DNA of 64,000 bases from Flammeovirga aprica JL-4 (GCF_012844305.1 NZ_JABANE010000005.1:1-64000); one strand, 5' to 3'; positions 34,834 to 43,856 are shown, counted from the stretch's first letter. The notes: a model not told the origin generated them from the sequence alone. A program made the numbers and translations.

Positions 34834-36171
34834 TTACACAATTTCTCGTACTCTCAGTGAAGATCCATTTTGCTCTACAACTTCAACAGGTACATTCTTG
34901 CCAATAAAGTCGCCCTCAGAAGTAGCATCATAAACCTTATCATCAATCTTTACTTTTCCCGAAGGTCGTAAAACAGAGTGCGTCACACCTGTAGAACCAA
35001 TAAAAGATGAAACAAGGAAATCAGCAGTGTATCCTTTTTCAGCAGTCATATCATTATCCAAAACAACACCTTTCATCATTGGACTTCCTAATAACCTATG
35101 CCCAAAGAAGAACATACCGGAACCTCCGATAAGAATAGCTGAAGTAACACTGATTAATGCTGTTGCAATCTTAGCCCCAGGCACGAATGTGAAGTCAAGA
35201 AAGTCATTTTCCAGCATAACGAGCGTCAATCCTAAAATGGTTAATGTGATTCCTGAAATACCCGTCACTCCAAAGCCAGGGACGACAAAAACTTCTAATA
35301 GAATGAGCAGGAAGCCTAAACCAATGATCAGTAATTCCCAGTTGGCTGCCATTCCAGTTAAATAGTAAGGAACTAAGTACAAGACGCCTGCAGTAACTGC
35401 TGCCGCAAGTGGGAATCCTATACCAGGAGATTGCAGTTCAAAGTAGATTCCTCCTAAAATAATAAGAATCAAGATACTGCTGATGGCAGGGTTTAAAAAG
35501 ATATTAATGATGCTTTCGGTGGTAGACACCTCGTGTTTTATGATTTCATAATCAGTGATATTATTTCTCTCCAATATTTCACGGATCGAACTTACTTCTG
35601 CTTCACAAAAACCATTTTTAATAGCTTCATCCGTAGTAAATGTAATTACATCGCCTTCTTTTGAAACACCTTCTACAACCAAATCCTGATCCACCATAGC
35701 TTCAGCAATTTTAGGATTCCTGTTGTTGGCTTCAGCCGTAGAACGCATCATAGAACGCATATAGGATTGGTATTTATCAGGTGCTTTTTCACCAGTACCA
35801 CCCATTACTACTGTTGCAGCACCAATATTGGCCCCTTTTTCCATGTAAATAGAATCACAGGCAATAGAAATCAAAGCCCCTGCACTTGCCGCATTTTTAT
35901 TGATGTAAACAAACACAGGCTGAGGATAATCTAAAATAAGTTGTCGGATATGATCAGCGTCATTCACGGCACCACCGTAAGTATCAAGATCAATAATCAC
36001 ATAGTCTGCTTTTTCACTTGTCGCTTCATTCAATGCATTCTCAACATGTCTTGATGTTCTTGGATCAATTTCAGCTTTTAAGTCAAATACATACACAATG
36101 GGCTCTTTCTCACTGCCAAAAATGGAAAAAGACACGAATAACAATAACAGTGTATTAATAAAAGATTTCAT
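34834..36171 (-). CDS. NfeD-family membrane serine protease (ClpP-like)
   Basis: This 445-residue protein has a signal peptide, an N-terminal ClpP/SppA-like protease domain and a C-terminal membrane plus OB-fold (NfeD) domain. The protease part shows DLDTYGGAVNDADHIRQLI, the nucleophile Ser96 in NKNAASAGALISIA and a likely general-base Lys133, similar in spacing to the Ser/Lys dyad of archaeal 1510-N proteins. Several transmembrane helices follow (about 235-360), and the C-terminus (VSSFIGSTGVTHSVLRPSGKV) is the OB fold. Long-form NfeD proteins usually work with stomatin-like partners in membrane quality control; no stomatin gene is adjacent here. Confidence 0.92.
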   Translation of the reverse strand: MKSFINTLLLLFVSFSIFGSEKEPIVYVFDLKAEIDPRTSRHVENALNEATSEKADYVIIDLDTYGGAVNDADHIRQLILDYPQPVFVYINKNAASAGALISIACDSIYMEKGANIGAATVVMGGTGEKAPDKYQSYMRSMMRSTAEANNRNPKIAEAMVDQDLVVEGVSKEGDVITFTTDEAIKNGFCEAEVSSIREILERNNITDYEIIKHEVSTTESIINIFLNPAISSILILIILGGIYFELQSPGIGFPLAAAVTAGVLYLVPYYLTGMAANWELLIIGLGFLLILLEVFVVPGFGVTGISGITLTILGLTLVMLENDFLDFTFVPGAKIATALISVTSAILIGGSGMFFFGHRLLGSPMMKGVVLDNDMTAEKGYTADFLVSSFIGSTGVTHSVLRPSGKVKIDDKVYDATSEGDFIGKNVPVEVVEQNGSSLRVREIV

Positions 36172-36658
36172 TTCTTATAAATTGAAATAGGTGGAAGTAA
36201 TAGGCCCTTTCCTGTTTGTCTATTACTTACTTTCTTAAACAAGGCAATTAACCTAATAGTTTTACAGTAACGCTAGAGGTTAATTAATATAAGCAATTTA
36301 CAAAATTTATAGTGAACATAACAGAAGCGTTTTTATTGACTTCTTGACCTGCAGATAAGGATGAGAAGTGGTTTTTTATAGGAAATTCTAAATTGTAATT
36401 GTTTGTGCTTGTAAATGAGTGTTTTGTGTTTGTTTTTGGAATTACAATAAAAAAAGCTAAATTGATTTTACTCAGTTTATATCAAGACTAACTTCTACTA
36501 TTTCTTACCTTATTTCTCTCACTTTCTATTCCATAAAATGCTAAACGATTCATGCATTTCTCATAAAAAAATAGAAGAACTGACAGGATGAAATAACATG
36601 AAAACTGAAGTTATTTTGATTTACTGCTCAATGAAAAGCTAACTTTTGATCACTAACT
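36172..36658. other. intergenic region before the restriction gene
   Basis: About 490 AT-rich bases lie between the divergent NfeD and restriction-endonuclease starts. There is no convincing ORF, no controller-protein gene and no clear C-box-like palindrome. Promoters of both genes must lie here but were not resolved. Confidence 0.45.
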
Positions 36659-37408
36659 ATGCTTGACGAAAAAATTAACTTCAATCCTATGACAAAGGAT
36701 TACAATACTTATTCTATTACAAGAAAAGTAGTATTCTCTCCACAACTTATGAACAAGGATGATGTAATGGAAAGCTTTGAATTTTCTTATGAAATGGCCT
36801 TCGGGAAAGGATTCCACCGCAACTATAGATCTGGAGGAGCAGTTGTCAGGAAGTCAGGAGAAATCTTTGCCAATACATTTCAGGGAAAACTTGCCGAATT
36901 TGCATTTTATCGATTACTGATTTCAAGGGGTAAACAATGTCCAAAGCCAGATTTAACGGTCATGGGGCAGGAGTTTTGGGATGATGCTGATTTTGAAATC
37001 ATGAACAGGTCAATAAGTATTAAATCAGCCTGTTTTTTCAGTCAACTTTTACTTTTAGAAATAAAAGATTGGTCTGCTGAAGGCGTATATCTACCTAATA
37101 ATAAAAAGTATGATTATCACTTTTTTATTCGAATCAAAGAAGACATCAAGAAGCTGTTGAAAACAAAAAAATGGCTGTATAAAAGTTATTTAAATAAAAG
37201 CGATTTATATAGCCTGATATGTTCAAAACAGTGGTTTTCAGATATCCCTGGGTTTGTCACTCATCAAGACTTGGTAGAATGCATAAGGAGAAAAAATATC
37301 ATTTATAAAGGTTCTTTTTTAAACACATCAAATACAAAAATGGATGCTTCGAATTACTATATACAGGCGGGAGATTTGAGAACGTTAGATAGTGTAAGTG
37401 TACGTTGA
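36659..37408 (+). CDS. putative type II restriction endonuclease
   Basis: This 249-residue protein is not one I recognise by name. Its convergent placement next to a DNA C5-methyltransferase makes a type II restriction enzyme the best call. A candidate PD-(D/E)XK core is visible: Glu80 in QGKLAEFAFYRLL, Asp111 in WDDADFEIMNRS and Ser120-Ile-Lys122 in SISIKSACFF, where Ser stands in place of the usual acidic residue, as in some known enzymes such as Cfr10I. An alternative catalytic EIK at 134-136 is possible. There is no signal peptide. The recognition site cannot be inferred. The base composition is as AT-rich as its surroundings. Confidence 0.65.
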   Translation: MLDEKINFNPMTKDYNTYSITRKVVFSPQLMNKDDVMESFEFSYEMAFGKGFHRNYRSGGAVVRKSGEIFANTFQGKLAEFAFYRLLISRGKQCPKPDLTVMGQEFWDDADFEIMNRSISIKSACFFSQLLLLEIKDWSAEGVYLPNNKKYDYHFFIRIKEDIKKLLKTKKWLYKSYLNKSDLYSLICSKQWFSDIPGFVTHQDLVECIRRKNIIYKGSFLNTSNTKMDASNYYIQAGDLRTLDSVSVR

Positions 37409-37434
37409 GAAAATAGAGTTTGGAGAAAGCTGAA

Positions 37435-37472
37435 TTAGGATGACAAAATTGGAAAATGCCATCCTAGTTTTT
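37435..37472 (+). terminator. terminator between convergent restriction and methylase genes
   Basis: The stem TAGGATG / CATCCTA (37436-37442 with 37460-37466) is followed by a T-run on the plus strand that reaches the end of the methyltransferase gene. It would end the endonuclease transcript. Confidence 0.6.
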
Positions 37473-38439
37473 AGGCTAAAACTTTTTTACTGTCAACTAC
37501 CTTCATAATATTCTTTGCTATTGATTGGATCACCGGCACACTCACCGAATTACCTGCTTGCTTGTATAGATGTGAGTTAGCAATTGGTGGCAATTTAAAA
37601 TCATCAGGAAATCCTTGGAAAAGGAAACATTCTCTTGGCGTTAATTTTCTAAAACCTTCAGTAGTGATGACGAGAGGTACATTATGTCCTCCAGTGCCCA
37701 TATTTGCAGTGAGAGTTGGACAGACACTTGACTTGTTTTCCCTAACATATTTTCTTCTGAATTGATAGACAGTGTTTTTATTGATCATTGCTTCTTTAAG
37801 CATATTGTACATATACTTATCCTCTCTGTAGTAAAATTTCTCATCTACTTTTTTGTCTTCTACAATGTCTCTCACTGTTTTGGTCAATGGCTCTTTGTCT
37901 GGGAAACTGAAGCATTCATATTCACCATCAGCGTAAAAGTTTTTATCAAAGCATATTATAAAAATACGTTCCCTATTATGAGGGACATTTCCATAATCCT
38001 TTGTGTTTAAAACCATAGAATGAAAAGAATAATCCCGTTTTTCGATTTCTTCTTTTATGACTTTAAAGGTATTGCCATCATCATGACCTACTAAGTTTTT
38101 GACATTTTCGAAAAATAGGATTTTTGGTCGCATTTCATCCACAAATTCTAGCATTCTGAAGAAATGATTTCCCCTATTGTCACTAAATCCTTTTCTATAG
38201 CCGGCAACAGAAAAAGGTTGACAAGGAAAACCTCCCGCAAGCAAGTCAATTTTCTCTAAATTTTGAATATCAATTTCCATGATATCCCCTTCAATTAGAG
38301 TATGGTCAAAATTGTTTCTGTAAGTAATGCAAGCATTCTTATCAAATTCATTTGCCCAAGAAATCTCAAAACCCGCATTTTTCAATCCCATACAGATTCC
38401 ACCTACACCTGCGTATAAACTTCCAACTTTTAATGCCAT
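37471..38439 (-). CDS. DNA (cytosine-5) methyltransferase
   Basis: This 322-residue type II methylase has all main C5 motifs: I (VGSLYAGVGGICMGL), IV with catalytic Cys73 (GGFPCQPFSVAG), VI (FFENVKNL), VIII (QFRRKYVREN), IX (RKLTPRECFLFQGFPDDF) and X (KQAGNSVSVPVIQSIA). The target-recognition region between VIII and IX is short (about 30 residues), in keeping with a compact enzyme. It methylates the C5 position of cytosine within a specific site and so protects the host from the neighbouring endonuclease. The two genes converge with about 60 bases between their ends. Confidence 0.95.
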   Translation of the reverse strand: MALKVGSLYAGVGGICMGLKNAGFEISWANEFDKNACITYRNNFDHTLIEGDIMEIDIQNLEKIDLLAGGFPCQPFSVAGYRKGFSDNRGNHFFRMLEFVDEMRPKILFFENVKNLVGHDDGNTFKVIKEEIEKRDYSFHSMVLNTKDYGNVPHNRERIFIICFDKNFYADGEYECFSFPDKEPLTKTVRDIVEDKKVDEKFYYREDKYMYNMLKEAMINKNTVYQFRRKYVRENKSSVCPTLTANMGTGGHNVPLVITTEGFRKLTPRECFLFQGFPDDFKLPPIANSHLYKQAGNSVSVPVIQSIAKNIMKVVDSKKVLA

Positions 38440-38569
38440 AAGTAATTGTTTAAAAAATGATCTTCAAAGTTAGTTGAATTTTAGTTTTTATCTTAAAATA
38501 TTCTAGCAGAAAGTGGGGTTGTCAAATGCTTTTTTCTCATTTTAATTTTTTGAGATTAATCTAAACTTA

Positions 38570-38729
38570 AGCAGTTGTACAATTTAAAATCGGAAGTTTT
38601 GAATTTTCTTTTTTAGCCTACTCTGCGTTAGAATATCATCACGTAGCTTTGGCTATGCTCTTCTATTCTGCCTTGATTAGGCTAAAAAATAATAATCCAA
38701 CTTATCCCCATTTTAAATATGCAACTGCT
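38570..38729. mobile_element. MITE-like palindromic element flanked by TA
   Basis: The ends are inverted: AGCAGTTGTACAATTTAAAAT at the left (38570-38590) resembles the reverse complement of ATTTTAAATATGCAACTGCT at the right (38710-38729). The match continues inward to TTTTTTAGCCTA (38609-38620) paired with TAGGCTAAAAAA (38678-38689), then AGAATA/TATTCT and GTAGC/GCTAT hairpins in the centre. TA lies on both sides (38568-38569 and 38730-38731). There is no coding capacity. Non-autonomous elements with TA flanks are usually moved by IS630/Tc1-mariner transposases; a fragment of that family is at the left end of the window, but a direct link is unproven. Confidence 0.65.
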
Positions 38730-38830
38730 TATTGCTATTTTGGGAAAGAAACTTCCTCCAACATTATTGAAAATGATGGATAATACAGATCTTTGTCCTT
38801 ATTTTTTATCAAAAGAGACATCAAAACACT

Positions 38831-39511
38831 TTGGAGAATAAATATACATTTGAAGCACACGGTATTATTTGGAGAGTAATGTACGATCATACGATTGGTG
38901 TGATATTACTTGAGATGAGAGATGGAGAGCAAAAAGAAGTGAGTTTTGCCGCTTTGGAACTGAAAACCGGAGAGGTGCTTTGGGAAGGACTTCAATTGGA
39001 TGAAAATTGGTGGGTTTCCATGGCAGGTGTAAAAAATGGCTTTTTATATTTTTCTGAATTTGATCAGAATGACGCTATACCAAAAGTCAAGAAACTTCAG
39101 AAACTGAATATTAGAGAAGCTGTTTTGGTAGAAGATCATGAAGATGATCCGGCGCAGCTGAGGAGCGCAGAGGCATTTGAGTTACCTGTAGTTTACCCTG
39201 TAGAGTCTGAGCATTATGCTACATTGAGAACTTTTTTAAAGCAAATGGATCATGATGTGGCAGAAAGCGATATTCATTATTATGAAACTGAAGATCAGAT
39301 AATTTTTGTATTCATTGAAAGGAAAAATAGTGTTCTTCAAAGAAAACTGCTAATTTGTAGCAGGAAGGGAGAGGTCCTGTTTCAAGAGGTGATTGATACT
39401 GATATCCGTGGTCAAATTATGGATAGTTTTTTTATGGTCGATAATATGCTTTTGTATATTAAAGAGAAAGAAATATGGTGTGGACTATCTCTTACCGCCC
39501 TCAACAATTAA
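38831..39511 (+). CDS. DUF4905 family protein
   Basis: This 226-residue cytoplasmic protein of unknown function appears to be the Bacteroidota-specific DUF4905 type, with repeated strand motifs (GIIWRVMYDH, ALELKTGEVLWEGLQLDENWW, NGFLYFSEFD). It has no signal peptide or transmembrane segment. The only start that keeps the conserved N-terminus is a TTG at 38831: the frame is closed upstream by a TGA at 38774 and holds no ATG before residue 17. It begins a cluster with a LysM protein and a glycosyltransferase separated by 25 and 5 bases, suggesting joint expression and an envelope-related role. Confidence 0.72.
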   Translation: MENKYTFEAHGIIWRVMYDHTIGVILLEMRDGEQKEVSFAALELKTGEVLWEGLQLDENWWVSMAGVKNGFLYFSEFDQNDAIPKVKKLQKLNIREAVLVEDHEDDPAQLRSAEAFELPVVYPVESEHYATLRTFLKQMDHDVAESDIHYYETEDQIIFVFIERKNSVLQRKLLICSRKGEVLFQEVIDTDIRGQIMDSFFMVDNMLLYIKEKEIWCGLSLTALNN

Positions 39512-39536
39512 AATACTCTTAATAAACTATTGACTT

Positions 39537-40343
39537 ATGAGACTTCTAATCATAATTCTTTGCTTTTTGAGCTTCTCTTTACAACGCAGTTTTGCACAAA
39601 CTTCACTCAATCATACTGTAGAAGATCAAGAAACATTATTTTCAATTTCCAGGAAATACAATGTAAGTGTTGGTGATATTGTACAAGCCAATGCCATTCA
39701 GAATAATATGATTAAGATTGGACAGGTTTTGGTGATTCCTCAGAAAGGGGCAGAACAGCCTGCACAAAATCAATGGGATCAGCCTGCCAATGAGGTAGTG
39801 AAACAGCCAGCTTCAAAAACTTATAATGAAGCGGCATATTACACAGCAAAAGAAGGAGAAACATTAAGAGGGGTGGCTTATATTTACCAGGTTCCTGTTG
39901 ATAGTTTGGCCGTTTGGAATGCTTATTTGCCAGATCAATTATTGTCAGCTGGACAGCAGATTGTGATAAGCGTGACGGGTGAAGTCAAGCAAATGGATCA
40001 GAAAACAAAAGAGGTGCAATCCAAATCTTTTGCTGATCTGACACAAGAGGAAGCAAAGGATTATGATATCCCGATGCAAAAAGTGGAAAGAGGAAACGGA
40101 CAGGTAGTGGAATTGCCCAACAATACAAGTAAATTAATGGCACTTCACCGTCAGGAAACGGTGGGTTCTTATATAAAAGTGATCAACCCTAACAACGATT
40201 TAGAAGCAGTAGTGAGAGTAGTGGCGGCATTGCCTGATCAATCTATTGAAAACGGGGTGATCATTAAAATTTCTGAAGAGGTAGCCAAGAAAATTGGTGC
40301 TGTCAATCAAGAATTCAGAATCAGAGTAGAATACAATCAATAG
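39537..40343 (+). CDS. secreted LysM protein with RlpA-like domain
   Basis: This 268-residue protein has a signal peptide (RLLIIILCFLSFSLQRSFAQ), a first LysM domain (about 24-70, HTVEDQETLFSISRKYNVSVGDIVQANAI), a Gln/Pro-rich linker, a second LysM (about 100-145, YTAKEGETLRGVAYIYQVPVD) and a C-terminal region (about 185-268) with LMALHRQETVGSYIKVINP and EAVVRVVAALPD that resembles a double-psi beta-barrel as in RlpA. The LysM domains bind peptidoglycan. The catalytic Asp/His pair of lytic RlpA proteins was not clearly seen, so enzymatic activity is uncertain. It is five bases ahead of the glycosyltransferase gene. Confidence 0.85.
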   Translation: MRLLIIILCFLSFSLQRSFAQTSLNHTVEDQETLFSISRKYNVSVGDIVQANAIQNNMIKIGQVLVIPQKGAEQPAQNQWDQPANEVVKQPASKTYNEAAYYTAKEGETLRGVAYIYQVPVDSLAVWNAYLPDQLLSAGQQIVISVTGEVKQMDQKTKEVQSKSFADLTQEEAKDYDIPMQKVERGNGQVVELPNNTSKLMALHRQETVGSYIKVINPNNDLEAVVRVVAALPDQSIENGVIIKISEEVAKKIGAVNQEFRIRVEYNQ

Positions 40344-40348
40344 TACAT

Positions 40349-41470
40349 ATGAGGATAGCATTTTTATCCACTTTTTATCCCTACAGAGGAGGAATAGCGC
40401 AATTTGGTGGAGCTTTGTATAAAGCATTGGAACAGCAGGGACATGAGGTAAAAGCATTCACATTCAGCAGGCAGTATCCTGATTTTTTATTTCCAGGAAA
40501 GTCGCAGTATGTGGATGAAAATGATAATTCTGATGCTATTCCTTCTGAAGAAGTACTCGACTCCATCAACCCTTTTTCTTATTTGAAAACTGCAAAAGAG
40601 ATCAAAGCTTATCAACCGGATGTATTGGTGACGCAGTTTTGGATGTCTTTTTTCGGCCCTTCGTGTGGCACAGTGGCTCATATTGTAGGAAAAGAATGTA
40701 AAGTGGTAAGTATTCTTCATAATGTCATTCCTCATGAAGGGAGATTTTTTGATAAGCCCTTTACAAAGTATTTCTTGAAACCGCATGATGCTTTTATTAC
40801 CATGAGTGAAGCGGTGGAAAGTGATCTTCGGAAATATGAAAATTTGAAGCCTTCAGCACTTCGCCCTCATCCGCTGTATGATCACTTTGGAGAAATTGCA
40901 GATAAAAAAGCTTCAAGGAAAGTACTGAAAATCGATGAAGAGCTGAAAACGATTCTTTTCTTTGGTTTTATAAGAGACTATAAAGGTTTGGATTTATTGA
41001 TCGAAGCTTTTGGTTTAATGGATGAATCCTATCAATTAGTAATAGCAGGGGAGGTTTACGGTAGTTTCGAAAACTATGAAAAACTGATCCTTGAAAATAA
41101 GAATAAAGAAAGAATCCATTGCTTTAATCAATACATTTCTGATCAAGAAGTATCCACTTACTTTTCAGCATCAGATGTATGTGTGTTGCCTTACCGTTCT
41201 GCTACTCAAAGTGGTGTAACGGCAGTTTCCCTTCACTTTGAAGTTCCTTTAATCGCTACTGATGTTGGTGGTCTCAAAGAATTGATCAAAACAGGTGAAA
41301 CCGGTGAGATTGTGGCAGAAGCAGAAGTGAATTTATTGTATGAAACAATGGAAAACTTTTTTGCCAATGATCCTTCAGTTTACCAAAAACATATACAAGA
41401 GTTAAAGGTGGAAATGTCTTGGGATAAATTTGCGGAAAACTTGGTGCAATTTGTTGAAAAACTGCCTTAA
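40349..41470 (+). CDS. glycosyltransferase family 4 protein
   Basis: This 373-residue GT-B enzyme begins RIAFLSTFYPYRGGIAQFGG, the N-terminal glycine-rich loop of GT4 enzymes. The C-terminal domain shows ILFFGFIRDYKGLDLLIEAF and the nucleotide-sugar-binding segment VLPYRSATQSGVTAVSLHFEVPLIATDVGGLKE, where an E-x7-E element is partly replaced. It is expected in the cytoplasm or at the inner membrane, adding a sugar to a lipid or polysaccharide acceptor. Neighbours suggest cell-envelope glycan work. Its stop abuts the stop of the convergent SGNH gene with no spacer. Confidence 0.9.
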   Translation: MRIAFLSTFYPYRGGIAQFGGALYKALEQQGHEVKAFTFSRQYPDFLFPGKSQYVDENDNSDAIPSEEVLDSINPFSYLKTAKEIKAYQPDVLVTQFWMSFFGPSCGTVAHIVGKECKVVSILHNVIPHEGRFFDKPFTKYFLKPHDAFITMSEAVESDLRKYENLKPSALRPHPLYDHFGEIADKKASRKVLKIDEELKTILFFGFIRDYKGLDLLIEAFGLMDESYQLVIAGEVYGSFENYEKLILENKNKERIHCFNQYISDQEVSTYFSASDVCVLPYRSATQSGVTAVSLHFEVPLIATDVGGLKELIKTGETGEIVAEAEVNLLYETMENFFANDPSVYQKHIQELKVEMSWDKFAENLVQFVEKLP

Positions 41471-42208
41471 TCAATTACTTGGAGGTGCAAGAAACTGTTC
41501 ATAAACATCATCACTTATCAGGTTGACCCACAATTTATAAAGTTCACCAGAAGGATGTAAACCATCTGAAGCAATTAATTCAGGCCTGCTTCTTACAAGT
41601 CTCGTCAGGGAAGTGATATCATGAAAAACGACTCCTTTTCTTCTTGTAATCTCTTCTTTTATATTGTTGTATCGATTGATTTCTTCAGTAATTTGTGGAG
41701 AAGGTTGACTGTAGGTGTATCCATAATCTGGAATACTCAAAACAATTACTTTTTTAGGATCATCCCTTGCGTAAAGAATTGCACTGTCTAATAATTCTTC
41801 ATATTCCCTTCTAAAAACATTTATATCGATACGCTGATACTGATTGTTCACACCAATCAATAAACTAACCATATCGTATTTTGTTCTTAAAGCAGCACTT
41901 CGCATGGCCGTTTTTAAGTTATTGGTAGTCCAGCCAGTTCGTGCAACATATTTTATCTCATTCATCTGATAGCCGCGTTGCTCAAGTTGTATTTTCAGCT
42001 GCTCATTCCATCGGTCTTCCATTTTCACGCTTGCCCCAATAGTATAAGAATCACCCAAAGCAAGCATGTACAATGGCCGTTCAGGGACTTGAAGTGATGA
42101 TGAATCTACAGGGATGTTGGAAACAGGAACAGGTACAAATGCATCATTTTCATTCTCCCCGCATGAGAAAAGTATAAGACTGAAAAGCAGGAACAGTAGG
42201 TTTTTCAT
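41471..42208 (-). CDS. SGNH/GDSL hydrolase lipoprotein
   Basis: This 245-residue protein has a lipoprotein signal (NLLFLLFSLILFSCGENE, lipidated Cys16) and an SGNH hydrolase domain: block I with the nucleophile Ser in ALGDSYTIGA, block III Gly/Asn in LLIGVNNQYQ, and block V with catalytic Asp and His in SDGLHPSGELY. It should be an envelope esterase or deacylase; the substrate is not evident. The gene converges on the GT4 gene with the two stop codons side by side and no terminator between them, so read-through antisense RNA is possible. Confidence 0.9.
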   Translation of the reverse strand: MKNLLFLLFSLILFSCGENENDAFVPVPVSNIPVDSSSLQVPERPLYMLALGDSYTIGASVKMEDRWNEQLKIQLEQRGYQMNEIKYVARTGWTTNNLKTAMRSAALRTKYDMVSLLIGVNNQYQRIDINVFRREYEELLDSAILYARDDPKKVIVLSIPDYGYTYSQPSPQITEEINRYNNIKEEITRRKGVVFHDITSLTRLVRSRPELIASDGLHPSGELYKLWVNLISDDVYEQFLAPPSN

Positions 42209-42288
42209 AGCAATCTTTTTTTAGTAGAGAACACTTAGCTTTAACTTTTGTTTGTCATAATGGGTTATAAATATGTCTTATGTTTGTA

Positions 42289-42344
42289 AGAGCATGTTTT
42301 GAAAGGGTAGATTTTTACTAAAAGAGATGTTTTAAACATGCTCT
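42289..42344. repeat. 11-bp inverted repeat upstream of the caspase-like gene
   Basis: AGAGCATGTTT (42289-42299) and AAACATGCTCT (42334-42344) are perfectly complementary, with a 34-base AT-rich spacer. They lie in the intergenic region between the divergent SGNH and caspase-like genes. It is not followed by a T-run, so it is a repeat or regulatory palindrome rather than a terminator. Confidence 0.65.
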
Positions 42345-42425
42345 GACACAGGATAAACGTGCTGAATATGCCCTTTCCAAAGTATAATTTTTTTGATCAA
42401 AAACACTTCTTAATAGCCTCATCAA

Positions 42426-43856
42426 ATGAAAAATATTTTACTGCTGATAAGTTTTATTTTTATTCATCTCAACATTTTCGCTCAGTCAGAGAAAATTGTA
42501 ATTCTTCCTAAAGTTCCAAAAGGAGGCACAATTTGCAATGCCTATAAAGTATACAACAATAAGTTGATGATTGAAGGAATGGAGGAAGTTTATCAACGTA
42601 AAAAATACTCAATTGTGAATTCAAGAAGACTGGTGCAGGATTTTGGAAACAATGGAGGATGTTTTAAAGGAAATGAATGGGTAAAGGAGCAATTGATCAA
42701 GCAAAATAAGCTGAATTTATTTACCGTTAGTAAGGTTACGAAGAAGAATGGTTACAAAGGAAGTTATGTAGAACTAGAAATTGAAGTCTATGATGCTTCT
42801 AATGAGAAGTTGTTAGTGAGACAGAAATCAAGATCCAATGAAAAGTTCACCAAGGATTTAAAAGCACAAGTCAAAGAAGCTTTCGTAATTGTTTTTGATC
42901 GGTTAATGAGGACTGCAATCGCCAACTATAGAGCAAAAAAATACATTGAAGATCCTTATCCTTTTGTAATTCCTGGTGTAGTTGAGAAAAAAGTGGAAGT
43001 GAAAGAAGATGCTACAGTGGAGGAGGTAGTCGTTGAAGAAGAAGTGATGGAAAGTGATGTGGATATTAATATTCCTGTATCACCGAAAGTAAATGAAGAT
43101 GCAATTGCAGTTGTTATCGGTAATCAGAATTATAGAAAAGAGGGAGTGCCTGAAGTAAAATATGCTTTGCATGATGCAAATATCATAAGAGAATATTTGA
43201 TCAAGAAAATGGGTTTCAGAGAGGGAAATATTATTTATGTTGAAGACGCTACTCAAGCAGATTTTAATGCACTGTTTGGTGTGAAAAATAATCCTAAAGG
43301 TAAACTCTTTAATTATGTGAAGCCTGAAAAATCAGATGTATTTATCTATTATTCAGGTCACGGAGTACCCGATCCTGAATCGCAAAAGGGTTATTTCGTG
43401 CCGGTAGATACAGATCCTTCATTGATACAGTTTAATGGGTATTCATTAAGTACTTTTTATGAAAATATCGGTTTAGTGCCTTACCGTTCCTTGCAGGTTG
43501 TATTAGATGTTTCATTTAGTGGGGCGACAGATGACGGGATGCTTTTGAAAAATATTTCTCCTGTATTTATTAAAACAGAAAATAAAGTACTCAATGATGA
43601 GCAAGCCATTATTCTAACGGCAGCAACATCCGAACAAGCGGCATCACGTTTTCCTGAACAATATCATGGGCTGTTCACTTATTACTATTTAAAGGGGATT
43701 CAGGGTGCAGCAGACGTCAATAACGATAAAAACACCACGCTAGAGGAAATATCTCAATACTTGAAAGAAAAAATTTCTTACCAAGCAAGAACACTTCACG
43801 ACAGAACGCAAACTCCTGAAATTCACGGACAACTCAAGTTTATTATAGAAAAATAA
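42426..43856 (+). CDS. secreted caspase-family protein with Cys-to-Ser change
   Basis: This 476-residue protein has a signal peptide (NILLLISFIFIHLNIFAQ), an N-terminal domain (about 25-180) of a type seen in envelope proteins (KYSIVNSRRLVQDF, TVSKVTKK), an acidic linker rich in Glu/Val (about 185-215) and a C-terminal caspase-like (peptidase C14) domain starting IAVVIGNQNYRKEGV. The catalytic His312 is in IYYSGHG. The expected catalytic Cys in DxCFSG is Ser363 here (VLDVSFSGATDD). Cysteine protease activity is therefore unlikely; it may be a pseudo-enzyme or use Ser as nucleophile. It is single and preceded by an 11-bp inverted repeat. Confidence 0.87.
   Translation: MKNILLLISFIFIHLNIFAQSEKIVILPKVPKGGTICNAYKVYNNKLMIEGMEEVYQRKKYSIVNSRRLVQDFGNNGGCFKGNEWVKEQLIKQNKLNLFTVSKVTKKNGYKGSYVELEIEVYDASNEKLLVRQKSRSNEKFTKDLKAQVKEAFVIVFDRLMRTAIANYRAKKYIEDPYPFVIPGVVEKKVEVKEDATVEEVVVEEEVMESDVDINIPVSPKVNEDAIAVVIGNQNYRKEGVPEVKYALHDANIIREYLIKKMGFREGNIIYVEDATQADFNALFGVKNNPKGKLFNYVKPEKSDVFIYYSGHGVPDPESQKGYFVPVDTDPSLIQFNGYSLSTFYENIGLVPYRSLQVVLDVSFSGATDDGMLLKNISPVFIKTENKVLNDEQAIILTAATSEQAASRFPEQYHGLFTYYYLKGIQGAADVNNDKNTTLEEISQYLKEKISYQARTLHDRTQTPEIHGQLKFIIEK

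Noticed and set aside
38609..38689. TTTTTTAGCCTA ... TAGGCTAAAAAA read as a bidirectional terminator
   Set aside because: The symmetry extends well beyond this stem to AGCAGTTG/CAACTGCT ends with TA flanks, so a mobile element explains more of the sequence.
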